Positions 38,323 through 49,349 of a DNA stretch of 64,000 nucleotides are shown one piece after another. A program made the position numbers and the translations under genes. This DNA comes from Actinomycetes bacterium (GTDB lineage: Bacteria; Actinomycetota; Actinomycetes; Actinomycetales; Microbacteriaceae), in the NCBI GenBank assembly GCA_029777095.1, contig JAKOTS010000059.1, positions 1-64,000 on the forward strand. Reading direction: 5' to 3'. Under the pieces are notes generated by a model. The model made no database searches, was not told where the DNA came from, and saw only the letters and a program-made list of their open reading frames with translations. Position 1 is the first letter of the stretch. Each line of letters begins with the position of its first letter.

Positions 38323-39303
38323 TCAGTTGGCCCCCGAGAATTCCTTGCGGCGGCCCACGACCCAGCGTGCGACCGCGTTGACCACGAACGTCACCACGAA
38401 GAGGATGAGGCCGGTCGCGATGAGGACGTTGATGTTGTTGCCGTACGCCTCGGGGAACACCAGGGCGATGTTGGCGGCGATCGTCGATGGGTTCGTTGAG
38501 GTGAGCAGATCAAACGTGACCACTCCGGTCGCTGAGAGGACCATGGCGACGGCCATGGTTTCGCCGAGTGCGCGACCAAGGCCGAGCATCGCGGCCGAGA
38601 CGATGCCGCTGCGACCGAACGGGAGGACGGCCATGCGAATCATCTCCCAGCGGGTCGCCCCGAGCGCGAGCGCGGCCTCCTCATGGAGGACCGGGGTCTG
38701 CAGGAAGATCTCGCGGCAGATGGCGGTGATGATCGGGATCACCATGACCGCGAGCACGATGGCGGCGGTGAAAATGGTGCGGCCGGTGCTTGAGACCGGC
38801 CCGGAGAACAGGGGGAACCAACCCGCGTTGTCGACCAACCAGCTGTAGAGCGGTTGTGCGGCGGGGGCGAGGACGCCGATGCCCCACAGGCCGAACACGA
38901 CCGAGGGCACCGCGGCGAGCAGATCGACGAGGTATCCGAGGCCCTGCGCGAGGCGGCGGGGCGCGTAGTGCGAGATGAACAGCGCGACGCCGATCGAGAT
39001 CGGGACTGCCATCAGCAGCGCCAGGGCGGCCGACCACACCGTGCCGAACACGAGCGGGCCGACGTACTCCCAGAAGTTACCGCTGAGGATTGACGCGGTG
39101 TCGCCCGTTGCAGAAAGCCCGGGCAGGCTCTGCACAATCAAGAAAATCGCGACCGCAGCGAGGGTCACGAGAATCATTGAACCGGCGAAGAGCGCGGTGC
39201 CAGAGAACCAACGGTCGCCGGGGCGCTGTTTTGCGGCGCCCGCGGCTGATCCCAAGCCCGAAGTCTTGGCGGCGCCCTCGGTGGGGGCGGCGGTTTTGGT
39301 CAT
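38323..39303 (-). CDS. pstC: Phosphate ABC transporter permease PstC
   Basis: 326 aa, membrane partner of PstA: N-terminal cytoplasmic part, six helices, and blocks DLLAAVPSVVFGLWG and EEAALALGATRWEMIRMAVLPFG (permease-ATPase contact loop). Start ATG 39303. It is separated from pstS by 141 nt with a strong hairpin, and from pstA by one base. Confidence 0.97.
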   Translation of the reverse strand: MTKTAAPTEGAAKTSGLGSAAGAAKQRPGDRWFSGTALFAGSMILVTLAAVAIFLIVQSLPGLSATGDTASILSGNFWEYVGPLVFGTVWSAALALLMAVPISIGVALFISHYAPRRLAQGLGYLVDLLAAVPSVVFGLWGIGVLAPAAQPLYSWLVDNAGWFPLFSGPVSSTGRTIFTAAIVLAVMVIPIITAICREIFLQTPVLHEEAALALGATRWEMIRMAVLPFGRSGIVSAAMLGLGRALGETMAVAMVLSATGVVTFDLLTSTNPSTIAANIALVFPEAYGNNINVLIATGLILFVVTFVVNAVARWVVGRRKEFSGAN

Positions 39304-39401
39304 GTATCAACCTGTCGAATCGTTGTCGCGGTCTAGAGGTAGGAGGTCGTGCTGTGGTGCGAGGTCATGCTGTCGTGCGAGTTGTTCTGAAGTTGTGAGT
39401 G

Positions 39402-39436
39402 CTTGCCCCGGCCGCGAACTCTCGGGCCGGGGCAAG
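39402..39436 (-). terminator. Hairpin between pstS and pstC
   Basis: Perfect 12-bp stem CTTGCCCCGGCC / GGCCGGGGCAAG (39402-39413 with 39425-39436), 11-nt loop, right after the pstS stop on the minus strand. No T-run. Likely a partial terminator or 3' RNA stabiliser that keeps pstS mRNA more abundant than pstCAB. Confidence 0.75.
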
Positions 39437-39444
39437 GATCCGTG

Positions 39445-40545
39445 CTACTTGATCAGTGCGATTGCGGCCGAGGCCTGCTCGCGCAGTTTCGACGAGATCG
39501 GGGCGCTGCCAGCCGAGGCTGCGGCGGCATCCTGACCCTCGGCGCTGATTGCGTACTCGAAGAAGCCCTTCACCAGCGGCGCGATCTTCGCGTCGGCGTA
39601 GGTCTCGCAACCGATGAGGTAGCTCACGAGGATGATCGGGTAGACGCCCGCGGCCTCGGTGGTGCGGTCGATCTTGATCGCGAGGTCGCCTGCGGTGCGG
39701 TCTTCTTCGAGGGGGGATGCATCGACAACCGCTGCCGCCGCCTCGGGCGAGTACGGCACGAACTCGGCGCCAACGCCAACCGCGACGGTACCAAGCGTGC
39801 CGGCCTGCGACGCGTCGGCGTAGCCGATCGTGCCCTGGCCGCCCTTGACTGCCGCGACGACACCCGAGGTGCCCTGGGCTGCTTCGCCGGACTGCACGGG
39901 CCACTCTTCAACCGAACCGAAGCTCCAGGCCGAGGGCGCCGCAGCCGCGAGGTAGTCGGTGAAGTTGCCGGTGGTGCCCGACTTGTCGGAGCGGTGCACG
40001 GGCGAGATCGCGAGGTCAGGAAGCTTCGCGTCGGGGTTGGCCGCAGCGATGACGGGGTCGTTCCAGTTGGTGATCGTGCCAGCAAAGATGCCTGCGATGG
40101 TGGCGGCATCCATGTTCAGTGACTTGACACCGTCGACGTTGAACACGATCGCGATCGGCGAGATGTAGGCGGGCAGCTCGATGATGCCCGAGTTCGCGTC
40201 ACAGGCGCCGAAGCCGCCGGCCGTGATCTCGTCGAGCTTGAATGCGCGGTCCGAACCGGCGAACGAGATCGCGCCCTGCTGGAACGATTCGCGGCCCGTG
40301 CCGGAGCCGGCGGGGTCGTAGTCGACGGTCGCGTCGGGGTTGCCGATCTGGAAGCCTGCGGTCCAGGTCTGCACGGCAACCTGCTGCGACGATGCGCCGG
40401 CGCCCACGAGGGTGCCCGAAAGCGAGGTGGATGCGTCGGGCGTCTTCGAAGTGTCGGGGGCACCTTCATTTGCGGCGCAGGCGGTGAGGGCGAGTGCTGC
40501 AACGGCGCCGATGGCCGCAACGCGGGTGATGCGAGAGAAGTTCAC
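39445..40545 (-). CDS. pstS: Phosphate-binding lipoprotein PstS
   Basis: 366 aa, surface lipoprotein of the importer. Signal peptide and lipobox ALTAC put the acylated cysteine at residue 23. Mature part has the phosphate-binding protein signatures GTLVGAGASSQQVAVQTW, DYDPAGSGTGRESF and VHRSDKSGTTGNFTDYL. I chose GTG 40545 because it gives the normal signal peptide; codons further upstream do not. A PHO box lies about 95 nt upstream. Confidence 0.96.
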   Translation of the reverse strand: MNFSRITRVAAIGAVAALALTACAANEGAPDTSKTPDASTSLSGTLVGAGASSQQVAVQTWTAGFQIGNPDATVDYDPAGSGTGRESFQQGAISFAGSDRAFKLDEITAGGFGACDANSGIIELPAYISPIAIVFNVDGVKSLNMDAATIAGIFAGTITNWNDPVIAAANPDAKLPDLAISPVHRSDKSGTTGNFTDYLAAAAPSAWSFGSVEEWPVQSGEAAQGTSGVVAAVKGGQGTIGYADASQAGTLGTVAVGVGAEFVPYSPEAAAAVVDASPLEEDRTAGDLAIKIDRTTEAAGVYPIILVSYLIGCETYADAKIAPLVKGFFEYAISAEGQDAAAASAGSAPISSKLREQASAAIALIK

Positions 40546-40638
40546 TGGGAATCCGTTCGAAATCAGTGTCAGGGTGATTGCGCCCTTGGTGCTGGGCACG
40601 CCATGACGATAAAAGCGACGTATGACAAGTGTGCAGAA

Positions 40639-40660
40639 CGGTGGTGAACAGCAGGTGAAC
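40639..40660 (-). promoter_or_regulatory. PHO box upstream of pstS
   Basis: Two head-to-tail 11-nt units on the minus strand, GTTCACCTGCT and GTTCACCACCG, matching the actinobacterial PhoP/RegX3-type direct repeat (GTTCACC every 11 nt). It lies where a regulator would activate pstS. RegX3 is coded in this window and is the natural candidate. Confidence 0.8.
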
Positions 40661-40705
40661 GATGCGAGAAGCCGGGATGCGAGAAGCCCGGATTCGAGAA
40701 CCCGG
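40661..40705. repeat. 15-bp tandem repeat beside the PHO box
   Basis: Three units: GATGCGAGAAGCCGG, GATGCGAGAAGCCCG, GATTCGAGAACCCGG. It begins directly after the PHO box and ends 6 nt before the mutT1-like stop. Confidence 0.8.
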
Positions 40706-40710
40706 CCCGG

Positions 40711-41645
40711 TTATGCCGGGGCTGCGTGGGTCTCGATTGTGACGATTCCCGAGCCGGGGTTCGTGGCCGAGAGGTGGACGACCGAGAACGATGCCGGTTC
40801 GAGCGCCGCGGCGCTGCCGAGGTAGGAGCCTCGCAGGGTGCCCGTCGCAAGCGCGATCTCGGTGAGGATGTCGGGCAGGACGGGGCCGTGGCTGCACAGC
40901 ACCGCGGGCCGTCCGGCGCGCACCCGGGCGCCGACAACACCGCGAACATCTGCGGTGCCTTCCTCCCAGGCATCCTGACTGATCGCATCGGTGCGCGTGA
41001 TGTCGCGACCGAGCGCCGCGGCTAGGGGTGTCACGGTGGTCACGCAGCGCACCGCGGTGCTGCTGATGATCTTCTTGACGCCGAACGCCCGGAGCGGGCC
41101 CACGAGCGCGGCGGCTTGCCGGGTGCCGCGCGTGGTCAGCGAGCGCGACGCGTCGTCGCCATCCCAATCGAAACGGCTTGCCGCCTTCGCGTGCCGCAGG
41201 GCGATGATCGGGAACGTGCGCAGCACGCCCGAAGCCACGAGGGCCGCGAAGTGCTCAAGAATCTCGACATCGACCGGGTACGAAAGGTACTGGCGGGCGC
41301 GTTTGATGCTGACCCACTCGAGCGCAGCGATCTCTTTGTTCGGCACGAACTGCGACGCACGGATCGCCTTCTCGGTTGCCTCGGCGGCCCAGTAGTGCAC
41401 GATCTTCTGTCGCTTGCCCGGAAGCTGGTAGCGCGAAACGCCAACGGGCACGCCGAGCGCGATCGCGATGCCGGTCTCTTCGAACACCTCGCGCACGGCG
41501 GTCTCGGCAAGCGTCTCGCCCGGGTCAACCTTGCCTTTCGGAAGCGTCACATCGGCGTACACCGTGCGGTGCACGACCAGCAGCATTGGCTTGCCGGCAA
41601 CGAGTCGCCAGACAACGGCACCGGCGGCGTAGACCGCGGTCTCGC

Positions 41646-41649
<4 letters not shown>
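40711..41649 (-). CDS. mutT1: Nudix hydrolase with C-terminal histidine-phosphatase domain (MutT1-like)
   Basis: 312 aa. N-terminal Nudix domain with the box [23 protein letters not shown] spanning the GX5EX7REUXEEXGU pattern. C-terminal RHG phosphatase domain with LRHAKAA and CSHGPVLPD, in which the His residues are catalytic. Mycobacterial MutT1 (Rv2985) has this two-domain layout and acts on 8-oxo-guanine nucleotides and diadenosine polyphosphates. It starts at ATG 41649, overlapping the ppk stop by 4 nt; in mycobacteria it is also next to ppk. Confidence 0.9.
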
Positions 41650-43820
<2,171 letters not shown>

Positions 43821-43900
43821 GCGTTTATCCTCGCATTGCGGAGGCATCGAATGTGAACGGTGGATGCCGCGTGGTGGCCGATTTTCGACGACCGCGTCGC

Positions 43901-44587
43901 TCAGCCGGCCGTTGGGGCCCCGGCATCCTCGTCATTTGTCATAAATCGGTAGCCCACATTGCGCACCGTGCCGATGAGGAGTTCGAGGTCGCCGAGTTTT
44001 GCGCGGAGCCGGCGCACGTGCACGTCGACCGTGCGGGTGCCGCCGAAGTAGTCGTAGCCCCACACCTCGCTGAGGAGCTGTTCTCGGGTGAACACGCGCG
44101 ACGGGTGCGTGGCAAAAAAGTGTAGGAGCTGAAACTCCTTGTAGGTGAGGTCGAGCGGTTTGCCGCGCAGCCGTGCCGCGTACGAGGCCTCATCGATGCT
44201 GAGGCCAGAAATCTGAATGCGCGTCGAAGGGTTTTCGGCGGCCGTGCGCGTGAGCGCGAGGCGGATGCGGGCGTCGACCTCGGCGGGGCCGGCGGTCTCG
44301 AGGACGACGTCGGTGATCGCCCATTCGGCGTTGATCGCGGCGAGCCCGCCCTCGGTCACCACGAGCAGCACGGGGGTATCGAAGCCGATGCTCGCCAACA
44401 TTTTGCACAGCGAGCGGGCCGCAACGAGGTCGCTCCGGGCATCAATCACGAGCAACTCGGCGCTCGGCGCGGTGGCCAATTGCGCGGCATCGGCGGGAAT
44501 CTGGCGGGCACGATGCCCAAGCAACTCAAGCGCGGGCAACACAGGGGCACCGTCTGGCGCCGAGCTCATGACGAGCAGTTGTGCCAC
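43901..44587 (-). CDS. glnR: GlnR-type nitrogen regulator
   Basis: 228 aa. Atypical OmpR-family regulator: the receiver has [17 protein letters not shown] but not the full acidic pocket, matching actinobacterial GlnR, which works without a cognate kinase. Diagnostic shared blocks are [17 protein letters not shown] and [23 protein letters not shown] in the winged HTH. By family knowledge it controls nitrogen assimilation genes, and in several actinobacteria also touches phosphate and carbon uptake. Start GTG 44587 has AAGGA upstream. Divergent from the following small membrane protein. Confidence 0.92.
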   Translation of the reverse strand: MAQLLVMSSAPDGAPVLPALELLGHRARQIPADAAQLATAPSAELLVIDARSDLVAARSLCKMLASIGFDTPVLLVVTEGGLAAINAEWAITDVVLETAGPAEVDARIRLALTRTAAENPSTRIQISGLSIDEASYAARLRGKPLDLTYKEFQLLHFFATHPSRVFTREQLLSEVWGYDYFGGTRTVDVHVRRLRAKLGDLELLIGTVRNVGYRFMTNDEDAGAPTAG

Positions 44588-44630
44588 GCGATTCCTTCCC
44601 GGTCGGGTGACCCCATCATAGAGTTGTCGC

Positions 44631-44930
44631 ATGGCCTCTCCCGAATTAGTTCACCGCCCGAGCACGCGCGGCATCGGCGCGGTGTGGGGTGCGGCGCTGG
44701 TGATGGGCATCGCCGTCGCAATTTGGGCGCCCGATGCGCGGTTGATGATGTGGATGCTGCTGGCATTGAGTGGCAGTTTCGTGCTGGCATTCGCGATCCA
44801 GCTCTGGGGCGGGCAGGCTGCCGGGTTTATCCAGCGTGTGGCGCTCAGCGTGGTGGGTGCGCTTGTCATACTCGGCGTCACTTCGCTCATCGTTGGTCTT
44901 GTGCGACTCGCCGATGCAGCGGCGGGCTAG
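44631..44930 (+). CDS. Small membrane protein, three TM segments
   Basis: 99 aa with three hydrophobic helices and a short basic N-terminus. No known family named. Start ATG 44631 is exactly 6 nt after TAGAGT (44619-44624), a leaderless arrangement. It starts 44 nt from glnR on the opposite strand and is followed by a 37-aa membrane peptide and a nitrobindin-like gene in one direction. Confidence 0.75.
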   Translation: MASPELVHRPSTRGIGAVWGAALVMGIAVAIWAPDARLMMWMLLALSGSFVLAFAIQLWGGQAAGFIQRVALSVVGALVILGVTSLIVGLVRLADAAAG

Positions 44931-44939
44931 ACTCTCGGT

Positions 44940-45053
44940 ATGGATCTCGTCGCACTCGAACTCTTCTTCGTAGGTCTTCTTGGGCTCGCGTCGCTCGCCA
45001 TCGTTGGCGTGTCGGCTGTCGTAGTTGTCAACCTCTATCGCGGCCAGCGCTGA
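44940..45053 (+). CDS. 37-residue single-span membrane protein
   Basis: Very short frame, MDLVALELFF at the start and VVVNLYRGQR at the end, one hydrophobic helix of about 25 residues with a basic tail. ATG 44940 stands 6 nt after TAGACT (44928-44933), which overlaps the stop of the previous gene. The frame stays open and ends cleanly, and no other gene fits in this 141-nt space. Function unknown; easily missed by gene finders. Confidence 0.6.
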   Translation: MDLVALELFFVGLLGLASLAIVGVSAVVVVNLYRGQR

Positions 45054-45071
45054 CGCTGCCCATAGGTACGC

Positions 45072-45701
45072 ATGATTGACCTCCCCACCGATCTGCCCGC
45101 CGACCTCGTGCCACTGTCGTGGCTTCGTGGCGTGTGGGAAGGCAGTGGCGTGATCGACTACGCCGTCGGCGACACAACGCTCCGAGGAGAATTCACGCAT
45201 CGCGTGAGCTTTAGCCACGATGGCACCGACGCCCTGACGTACTCGGCAATCGCCTGGCTCACCGGCGACGGGCAGGGCGAGAACTTCGACGAGGGCGACC
45301 CTCGCCGGGTGCCGCTCGTCTCTGAAGCCGGCTTCTGGCGACTCAGCCGTCCGCTCGGCGATGCCGATGCCGGGCCCGGGTTGTTGCCAGCAACCGCCCC
45401 CGCGCCCGCGCGGACAGTCGACGATGTAGAAGCGCTCCGCACGAGTGAAGACGGCTTCGAGGTTGAGGCATCCATTGTGCATTCAGACGGCGTGTGCGAG
45501 CTCTATCTGGGGCAGGTACGCGGGCCTCGGATCGATATTGCAACCGACGCCGTGGTGCGTGCCGCCGGCGCGAAGAATTATGTCGCGGCAACGCGCATGT
45601 ATGGCCTCGTCGACGGGCACCTGCTCTGGGCATGGGACATCGCGGCCCTCGGCGAAGAGCTCGGTTCGCACGCTTCTGCTCGGCTCGAGAAAGTTCAGTA
45701 A
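45072..45701 (+). CDS. Nitrobindin-like FABP-family heme-binding protein (DUF1794)
   Basis: 209 aa, predicted beta-barrel. The N-terminal block LSWLRGVWEGSGVIDY has the GxWxGxG motif of nitrobindins. The C-terminal strands (MYGLVDGHLLWAWDIAALG) also fit. Homologues bind heme and react with NO or peroxynitrite; in this family the heme ligand is a C-terminal His that I could not locate with certainty. ATG 45072. Its stop overlaps the ygfZ start by one base (TAATG). Confidence 0.82.
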   Translation: MIDLPTDLPADLVPLSWLRGVWEGSGVIDYAVGDTTLRGEFTHRVSFSHDGTDALTYSAIAWLTGDGQGENFDEGDPRRVPLVSEAGFWRLSRPLGDADAGPGLLPATAPAPARTVDDVEALRTSEDGFEVEASIVHSDGVCELYLGQVRGPRIDIATDAVVRAAGAKNYVAATRMYGLVDGHLLWAWDIAALGEELGSHASARLEKVQ

Positions 45702-46858
45702 TGACCTCCCCCTTTGCGGCACTTCCGGGGGCGATTGTTCCCGAAGGTGACGTCGCACCCGCGCACTTTGGCAACCCACTCGGCGAACAGCGCCGGCTCG
45801 CAGAGGGCACGGCACTCGTGCACCTGGGCGGCCGCGGCGTGCTCACGCTGACCGGGCCCGATCGCCTGAGTTGGCTCGACTCGATCACGAGCCAAGAACT
45901 CAAGAGCCTCCTCCCGGGCGTCAGCACCGAAACGCTGGTGCTCGACCCGCAGGGGCACATTGAGCACCAGGCCGGCATCATCGACGACGGCGAAACGATG
46001 TGGCTCATCGTCGATCAAGACGACGCGGCGCCGCTGCACGCGTGGCTATCGCGCATGCGGTTCATGCTGCGCGTCGAGATCACCGACGTGTCGAGCGAGT
46101 GGGCGGTGGTTGGATGGATGGATCGCCCCGGCACCACCGCGCGCGCGGTCGTCGAGGCCGCCGGTGCTGCCGAGGCCCAGATCTGGAGCGACCCGTGGAT
46201 CACCGTGCGCCCCGGTGGCTACCAGTATTCGCCGCAGCAAGATCACCCGGCCGCCGGCTGGTCATGGCGCGAGGCGATCGTCTCGCACGACGCGCTCGCC
46301 GCAATCGCGGACGCAGTGCAAGGGCCTGAATCGGATGCCTCGGCCGCCGGCACGCTCGCCGCCGAAGCGCTCCGCATCGAGGCGTGGCGCCCGCGCTGGA
46401 GCAGAGAAGTCGACGAGAAGTCGCTGCCGCACGAGTCGGACTGGCTCCGCTCGGCCGTGCACCTGAACAAGGGCTGCTACCGCGGACAAGAGACCGTCGC
46501 CAAGGTGCACAATCTTGGGCGGCCACCGCGGCGCCTCGTAATGCTGCACCTCGATGGCAGCGAGTCGACGCTTCCGCCGGTGGGCGCAGAGGTCACGCGC
46601 CCCGCGGCGCCCGATGCGTCCGGTGCTGTGGTCGATGGCGCGGTTGTGGGGCATGTCACCTCGGTGGCGCTGCACTACGAGCTTGGGCCCGTGGCCCTGG
46701 CCGTGATCAAGCGCAATGTGCCGATCGACGAGACGCTCGAGGTCGCGACTGAGGCTGGTCGCGTGCCCGGCACGCAGGAGGTCATCGTGCCGCCCGACGC
46801 CGGCGCTACGGCGAACATTCCGCGCCTGCCGCGCATTGGTGGGCGCGCTCGCGCGTAG
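45701..46858 (+). CDS. ygfZ: Folate-binding protein YgfZ
   Basis: 385 aa. GcvT-like fold with the signature KGCYRGQE (in HLNKGCYRGQETVAKV) of YgfZ, which helps Fe-S cluster assembly and repair and uses folate. The N-terminal block GPDRLSWLDSITSQ also fits. Start ATG 45701 overlaps the previous stop (TAATG), so it is coupled to the nitrobindin-like gene; both roles relate to oxidative or nitrosative damage of metal centres. Confidence 0.92.
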   Translation: MTSPFAALPGAIVPEGDVAPAHFGNPLGEQRRLAEGTALVHLGGRGVLTLTGPDRLSWLDSITSQELKSLLPGVSTETLVLDPQGHIEHQAGIIDDGETMWLIVDQDDAAPLHAWLSRMRFMLRVEITDVSSEWAVVGWMDRPGTTARAVVEAAGAAEAQIWSDPWITVRPGGYQYSPQQDHPAAGWSWREAIVSHDALAAIADAVQGPESDASAAGTLAAEALRIEAWRPRWSREVDEKSLPHESDWLRSAVHLNKGCYRGQETVAKVHNLGRPPRRLVMLHLDGSESTLPPVGAEVTRPAAPDASGAVVDGAVVGHVTSVALHYELGPVALAVIKRNVPIDETLEVATEAGRVPGTQEVIVPPDAGATANIPRLPRIGGRARA

Positions 46859-46948
46859 GTCTGCGTTCTCGTGGGCCAGTGCCCTCGCGTTCGCCCGCGC
46901 GCGCCGAGGCGCGCACTGGCAGGCCCATGCCCGTGAGCTCGGTTGCGC

Positions 46949-48364
46949 CTACAGCGCCCCGATGTCGCGGAGCGCGGTTTCGGCCGCGTGGAACCCGGCC
47001 ATGCCGTGCACCCCGCCGCCGGGCGGGGTCGATGAACCGCAGAGATACGTGCGCCCGCGGCGCCCGCGGTAGGCGGCGTACCCGAGGCGCGGCCTCGCGA
47101 TGAGCTGGAGCGCAGTGTTCGCGCCGCCGCCGATGTCGCCGCCGAGAAATGCGCCGTTGTGCGCCGCAAGCTCCTGCGGCCCGCTGACGTGCGTCGCAAC
47201 GATCTGCTCGCGCACGCCCGGCGCGAAGCGTTCGATTTGCGCGAGCACCGCGGCCGACGCATCGCCATCGAATCCCGCCGGCACGTGTGCGTAGGCCCAC
47301 ACGGGGTTCGCGCCGCCGGCCGACCGGGTCGGGTCTGCCAGGTACTGCTGGGCGACGAGCACAAATGGCCGTTCGGGCATGCGCCCAGAGACAGCGGCGC
47401 GTTCGACGGCGGCGATCTCGCCCGCGCTCCCGCCCAGGTGCACGATGCCTGCGCGACGCGCGTCCGGTGCGGCCCAGGGAATATCGCCTTCGATCGCGTA
47501 GTCCACCTTGAACGCCGCGGGGCCGGGGCGAAACCGCGCCCACGCGCGGCGGGTGGCCGCGGGCACGTCGTCGCCGAGCAGGCGCAGGGCGGTGCGCGGG
47601 GGCACGCTTAACAGCACGAGGTCGGTGCCGAGGGCTGCGGCATCCGTCACTCTTCTGCCCGTTTCGATGCGGCCGCCGAGGGCGCGCAGTTCGGCTTCGA
47701 GCGCCGCGATCAGGCCGGACGAACCGCCCTCGACGATCGGCCAGCCGGAGGCGTGTGCGGCGGTGATGAGCATCACGCCGATGGCGGCGCTGAGCGGGGT
47801 GTCGTGCCGTGTGAAGCCGTGCGCGGCGGCCCCGGCGAACAGCGCGCGCGCCGGCTCGGCGGCGAACCGGCGGTTGAAGAGCGTCGCGGGTACGGCCGCG
47901 CGAAGGCCAGTTTGGGCAAGGGCAATCGGATGCCTCGGCCAGTGCACGAGCGGCGCAAAGGTGTCTTCGACCACACTGTCGTAACCACGCACGAGTGGGC
48001 CGAACGCGCGCGCCCATGCCGCGCCGTCTGCCCCGAGGCCCTGCGCCGTGCGCGAAAGGTCCTCCCACAGGAGTGCGGTCGTGCCGTCATCGAGCGGGTG
48101 CGCGAGGGCGGCTTCGTGGCGGCGCAGGCGCAAGCCGTGCCGTTCGAGGCCCAGCGAACGAAAGAATGGCGACGACATGAGACCCGGCATCGCCGTCGCG
48201 CCAACGTCATGGCGCACGCCGGGGAGCGTGAGCTCGGCGGTGCGGGCGCCCCCGCCAATCGTGGGTTCGGCCTCCACCACGGTGACCCGGACCCCGGCCT
48301 GCGCGAGGCGGATGGCTGCGGCGAGCCCGTTTGGGCCGCTGCCGACGACCGTCGCCGTGGTCAT
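46949..48364 (-). CDS. FAD-dependent oxidoreductase of the phytoene-desaturase-like family
   Basis: 471 aa. N-terminal dinucleotide fold TVVGSGPNGLAAAIRLAQAG then a Glu (VVEAE) for the FAD ribose, and a C-terminal YLCGSSTPPGGGVHGMAGFHAAETAL flavin-contact block typical of this family. Function could be pyridine-nucleotide-disulfide-type or carotenoid-related; no carotenoid genes are nearby, so the substrate is unknown. Start ATG 48364. It converges with ygfZ and stands divergent from gpmA. Confidence 0.87.
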   Translation of the reverse strand: MTTATVVGSGPNGLAAAIRLAQAGVRVTVVEAEPTIGGGARTAELTLPGVRHDVGATAMPGLMSSPFFRSLGLERHGLRLRRHEAALAHPLDDGTTALLWEDLSRTAQGLGADGAAWARAFGPLVRGYDSVVEDTFAPLVHWPRHPIALAQTGLRAAVPATLFNRRFAAEPARALFAGAAAHGFTRHDTPLSAAIGVMLITAAHASGWPIVEGGSSGLIAALEAELRALGGRIETGRRVTDAAALGTDLVLLSVPPRTALRLLGDDVPAATRRAWARFRPGPAAFKVDYAIEGDIPWAAPDARRAGIVHLGGSAGEIAAVERAAVSGRMPERPFVLVAQQYLADPTRSAGGANPVWAYAHVPAGFDGDASAAVLAQIERFAPGVREQIVATHVSGPQELAAHNGAFLGGDIGGGANTALQLIARPRLGYAAYRGRRGRTYLCGSSTPPGGGVHGMAGFHAAETALRDIGAL

Positions 48365-48505
48365 CGGGTCGTCTCCGTTGGCACCGCTGTTGGCACCGGC
48401 ACCGGCACCGTGCGCTGAAGTTGCAGAGGAGTCGGGTCGGAGGGCATGCGCTCATTGTGTCAGCGTCTTTGTCACCCCGCCCGGGCGGCTGGCTAGAATT
48501 GGCAC

Positions 48506-49255
48506 ATGAGCGCCCCTTACACCCTGATTCTTCTTCGCCACGGCCAGAGCCTTTGGAACCAGGAGAACCTGTTCACCGGATGGGTCGACGTCCGGCTCAG
48601 CGAGCAGGGCCGCGGCGAAGCGGTGCGCGCCGGCGAGCTGATCTCGGCCGCGGGGCTCACCCCCGACGTGCTCTACACCTCGCTGCTCAGCCGGGCGATC
48701 CAGACCGCGAACCTCGCGCTCGACGCTGCCGACCTGCTGTGGTTGCCAGTCAAGCGCTCATGGCGCCTGAATGAGCGCCACTACGGCGCGCTTCAGGGGC
48801 TCGACAAGGCAGCGACTCTGGCCGAATACGGCCCCGAGCAGTTTCAGCTGTGGCGCCGTTCGTTCGACGTGCCGCCGCCGGCCATCGACCCCGCCAACGA
48901 GTACAGCCAGACGAACGACCCGCGCTACGCGGGCATCGACGGCGAGATTCCGCTGACCGAATCGCTGTCGCTGGTCATCGAGCGCCTGCTTCCCTACTGG
49001 GAGAGCGAGATCAAGCCAGACCTCGCATCGGGCAAGACCGTGCTCGTCACGGCACATGGCAATTCGCTGCGCGGCCTCGTCAAGCATCTCGAGGGCATCA
49101 GCGACGAAGACATCGCGTCGCTGAACATCCCCACCGGCATCCCGCTCGTCTACAAGCTTGACGCCGATTTCAAACCGATCGGTGCCGGCGAGTACCTCGA
49201 CCCCGAGGCCGCTGCTGCCGGCGCCGCGGCCGTTGCCGCGCAGGGCAAGAAGTAG
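48506..49255 (+). CDS. gpmA: 2,3-bisphosphoglycerate-dependent phosphoglycerate mutase
   Basis: 249-aa glycolytic enzyme. Catalytic phosphohistidine His12 in [10 protein letters not shown], second His in [17 protein letters not shown], and [14 protein letters not shown] short Ala-rich tail closes the protein. ATG 48506 is 6 nt after TAGAAT (48494-48499) with no ribosome site, so probably leaderless. As in M. tuberculosis (gpm1-senX3-regX3), it stands just before the senX3-regX3 system, here with phoU in between on the other strand. Confidence 0.96.
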   Translation: MSAPYTLILLRHGQSLWNQENLFTGWVDVRLSEQGRGEAVRAGELISAAGLTPDVLYTSLLSRAIQTANLALDAADLLWLPVKRSWRLNERHYGALQGLDKAATLAEYGPEQFQLWRRSFDVPPPAIDPANEYSQTNDPRYAGIDGEIPLTESLSLVIERLLPYWESEIKPDLASGKTVLVTAHGNSLRGLVKHLEGISDEDIASLNIPTGIPLVYKLDADFKPIGAGEYLDPEAAAAGAAAVAAQGKK

Positions 49256-49299
49256 CAGCCAAGACCGCGCTCGGGAGGGAAGCCCCCCAAGCAAAACGA

Positions 49300-49337
49300 A
49301 ACGAGGCCCGGGAGCGATAGCCGCCCCGGGCCTCGTT
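49300..49337. terminator. Bidirectional terminator between gpmA and phoU
   Basis: AACGAGGCCCGGG (49300-49312) pairs perfectly with CCCGGGCCTCGTT (49325-49337), 12-nt loop, A-rich before and TTTT after. It can serve both convergent genes. Confidence 0.88.
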
Positions 49338-49349
49338 TTCGCTTGTGGC

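Noticed and set aside
43850..43900. A PHO box upstream of ppk
   Set aside because: Only a single GTTCAC-like unit is visible on the minus strand; no second unit at 11 nt.
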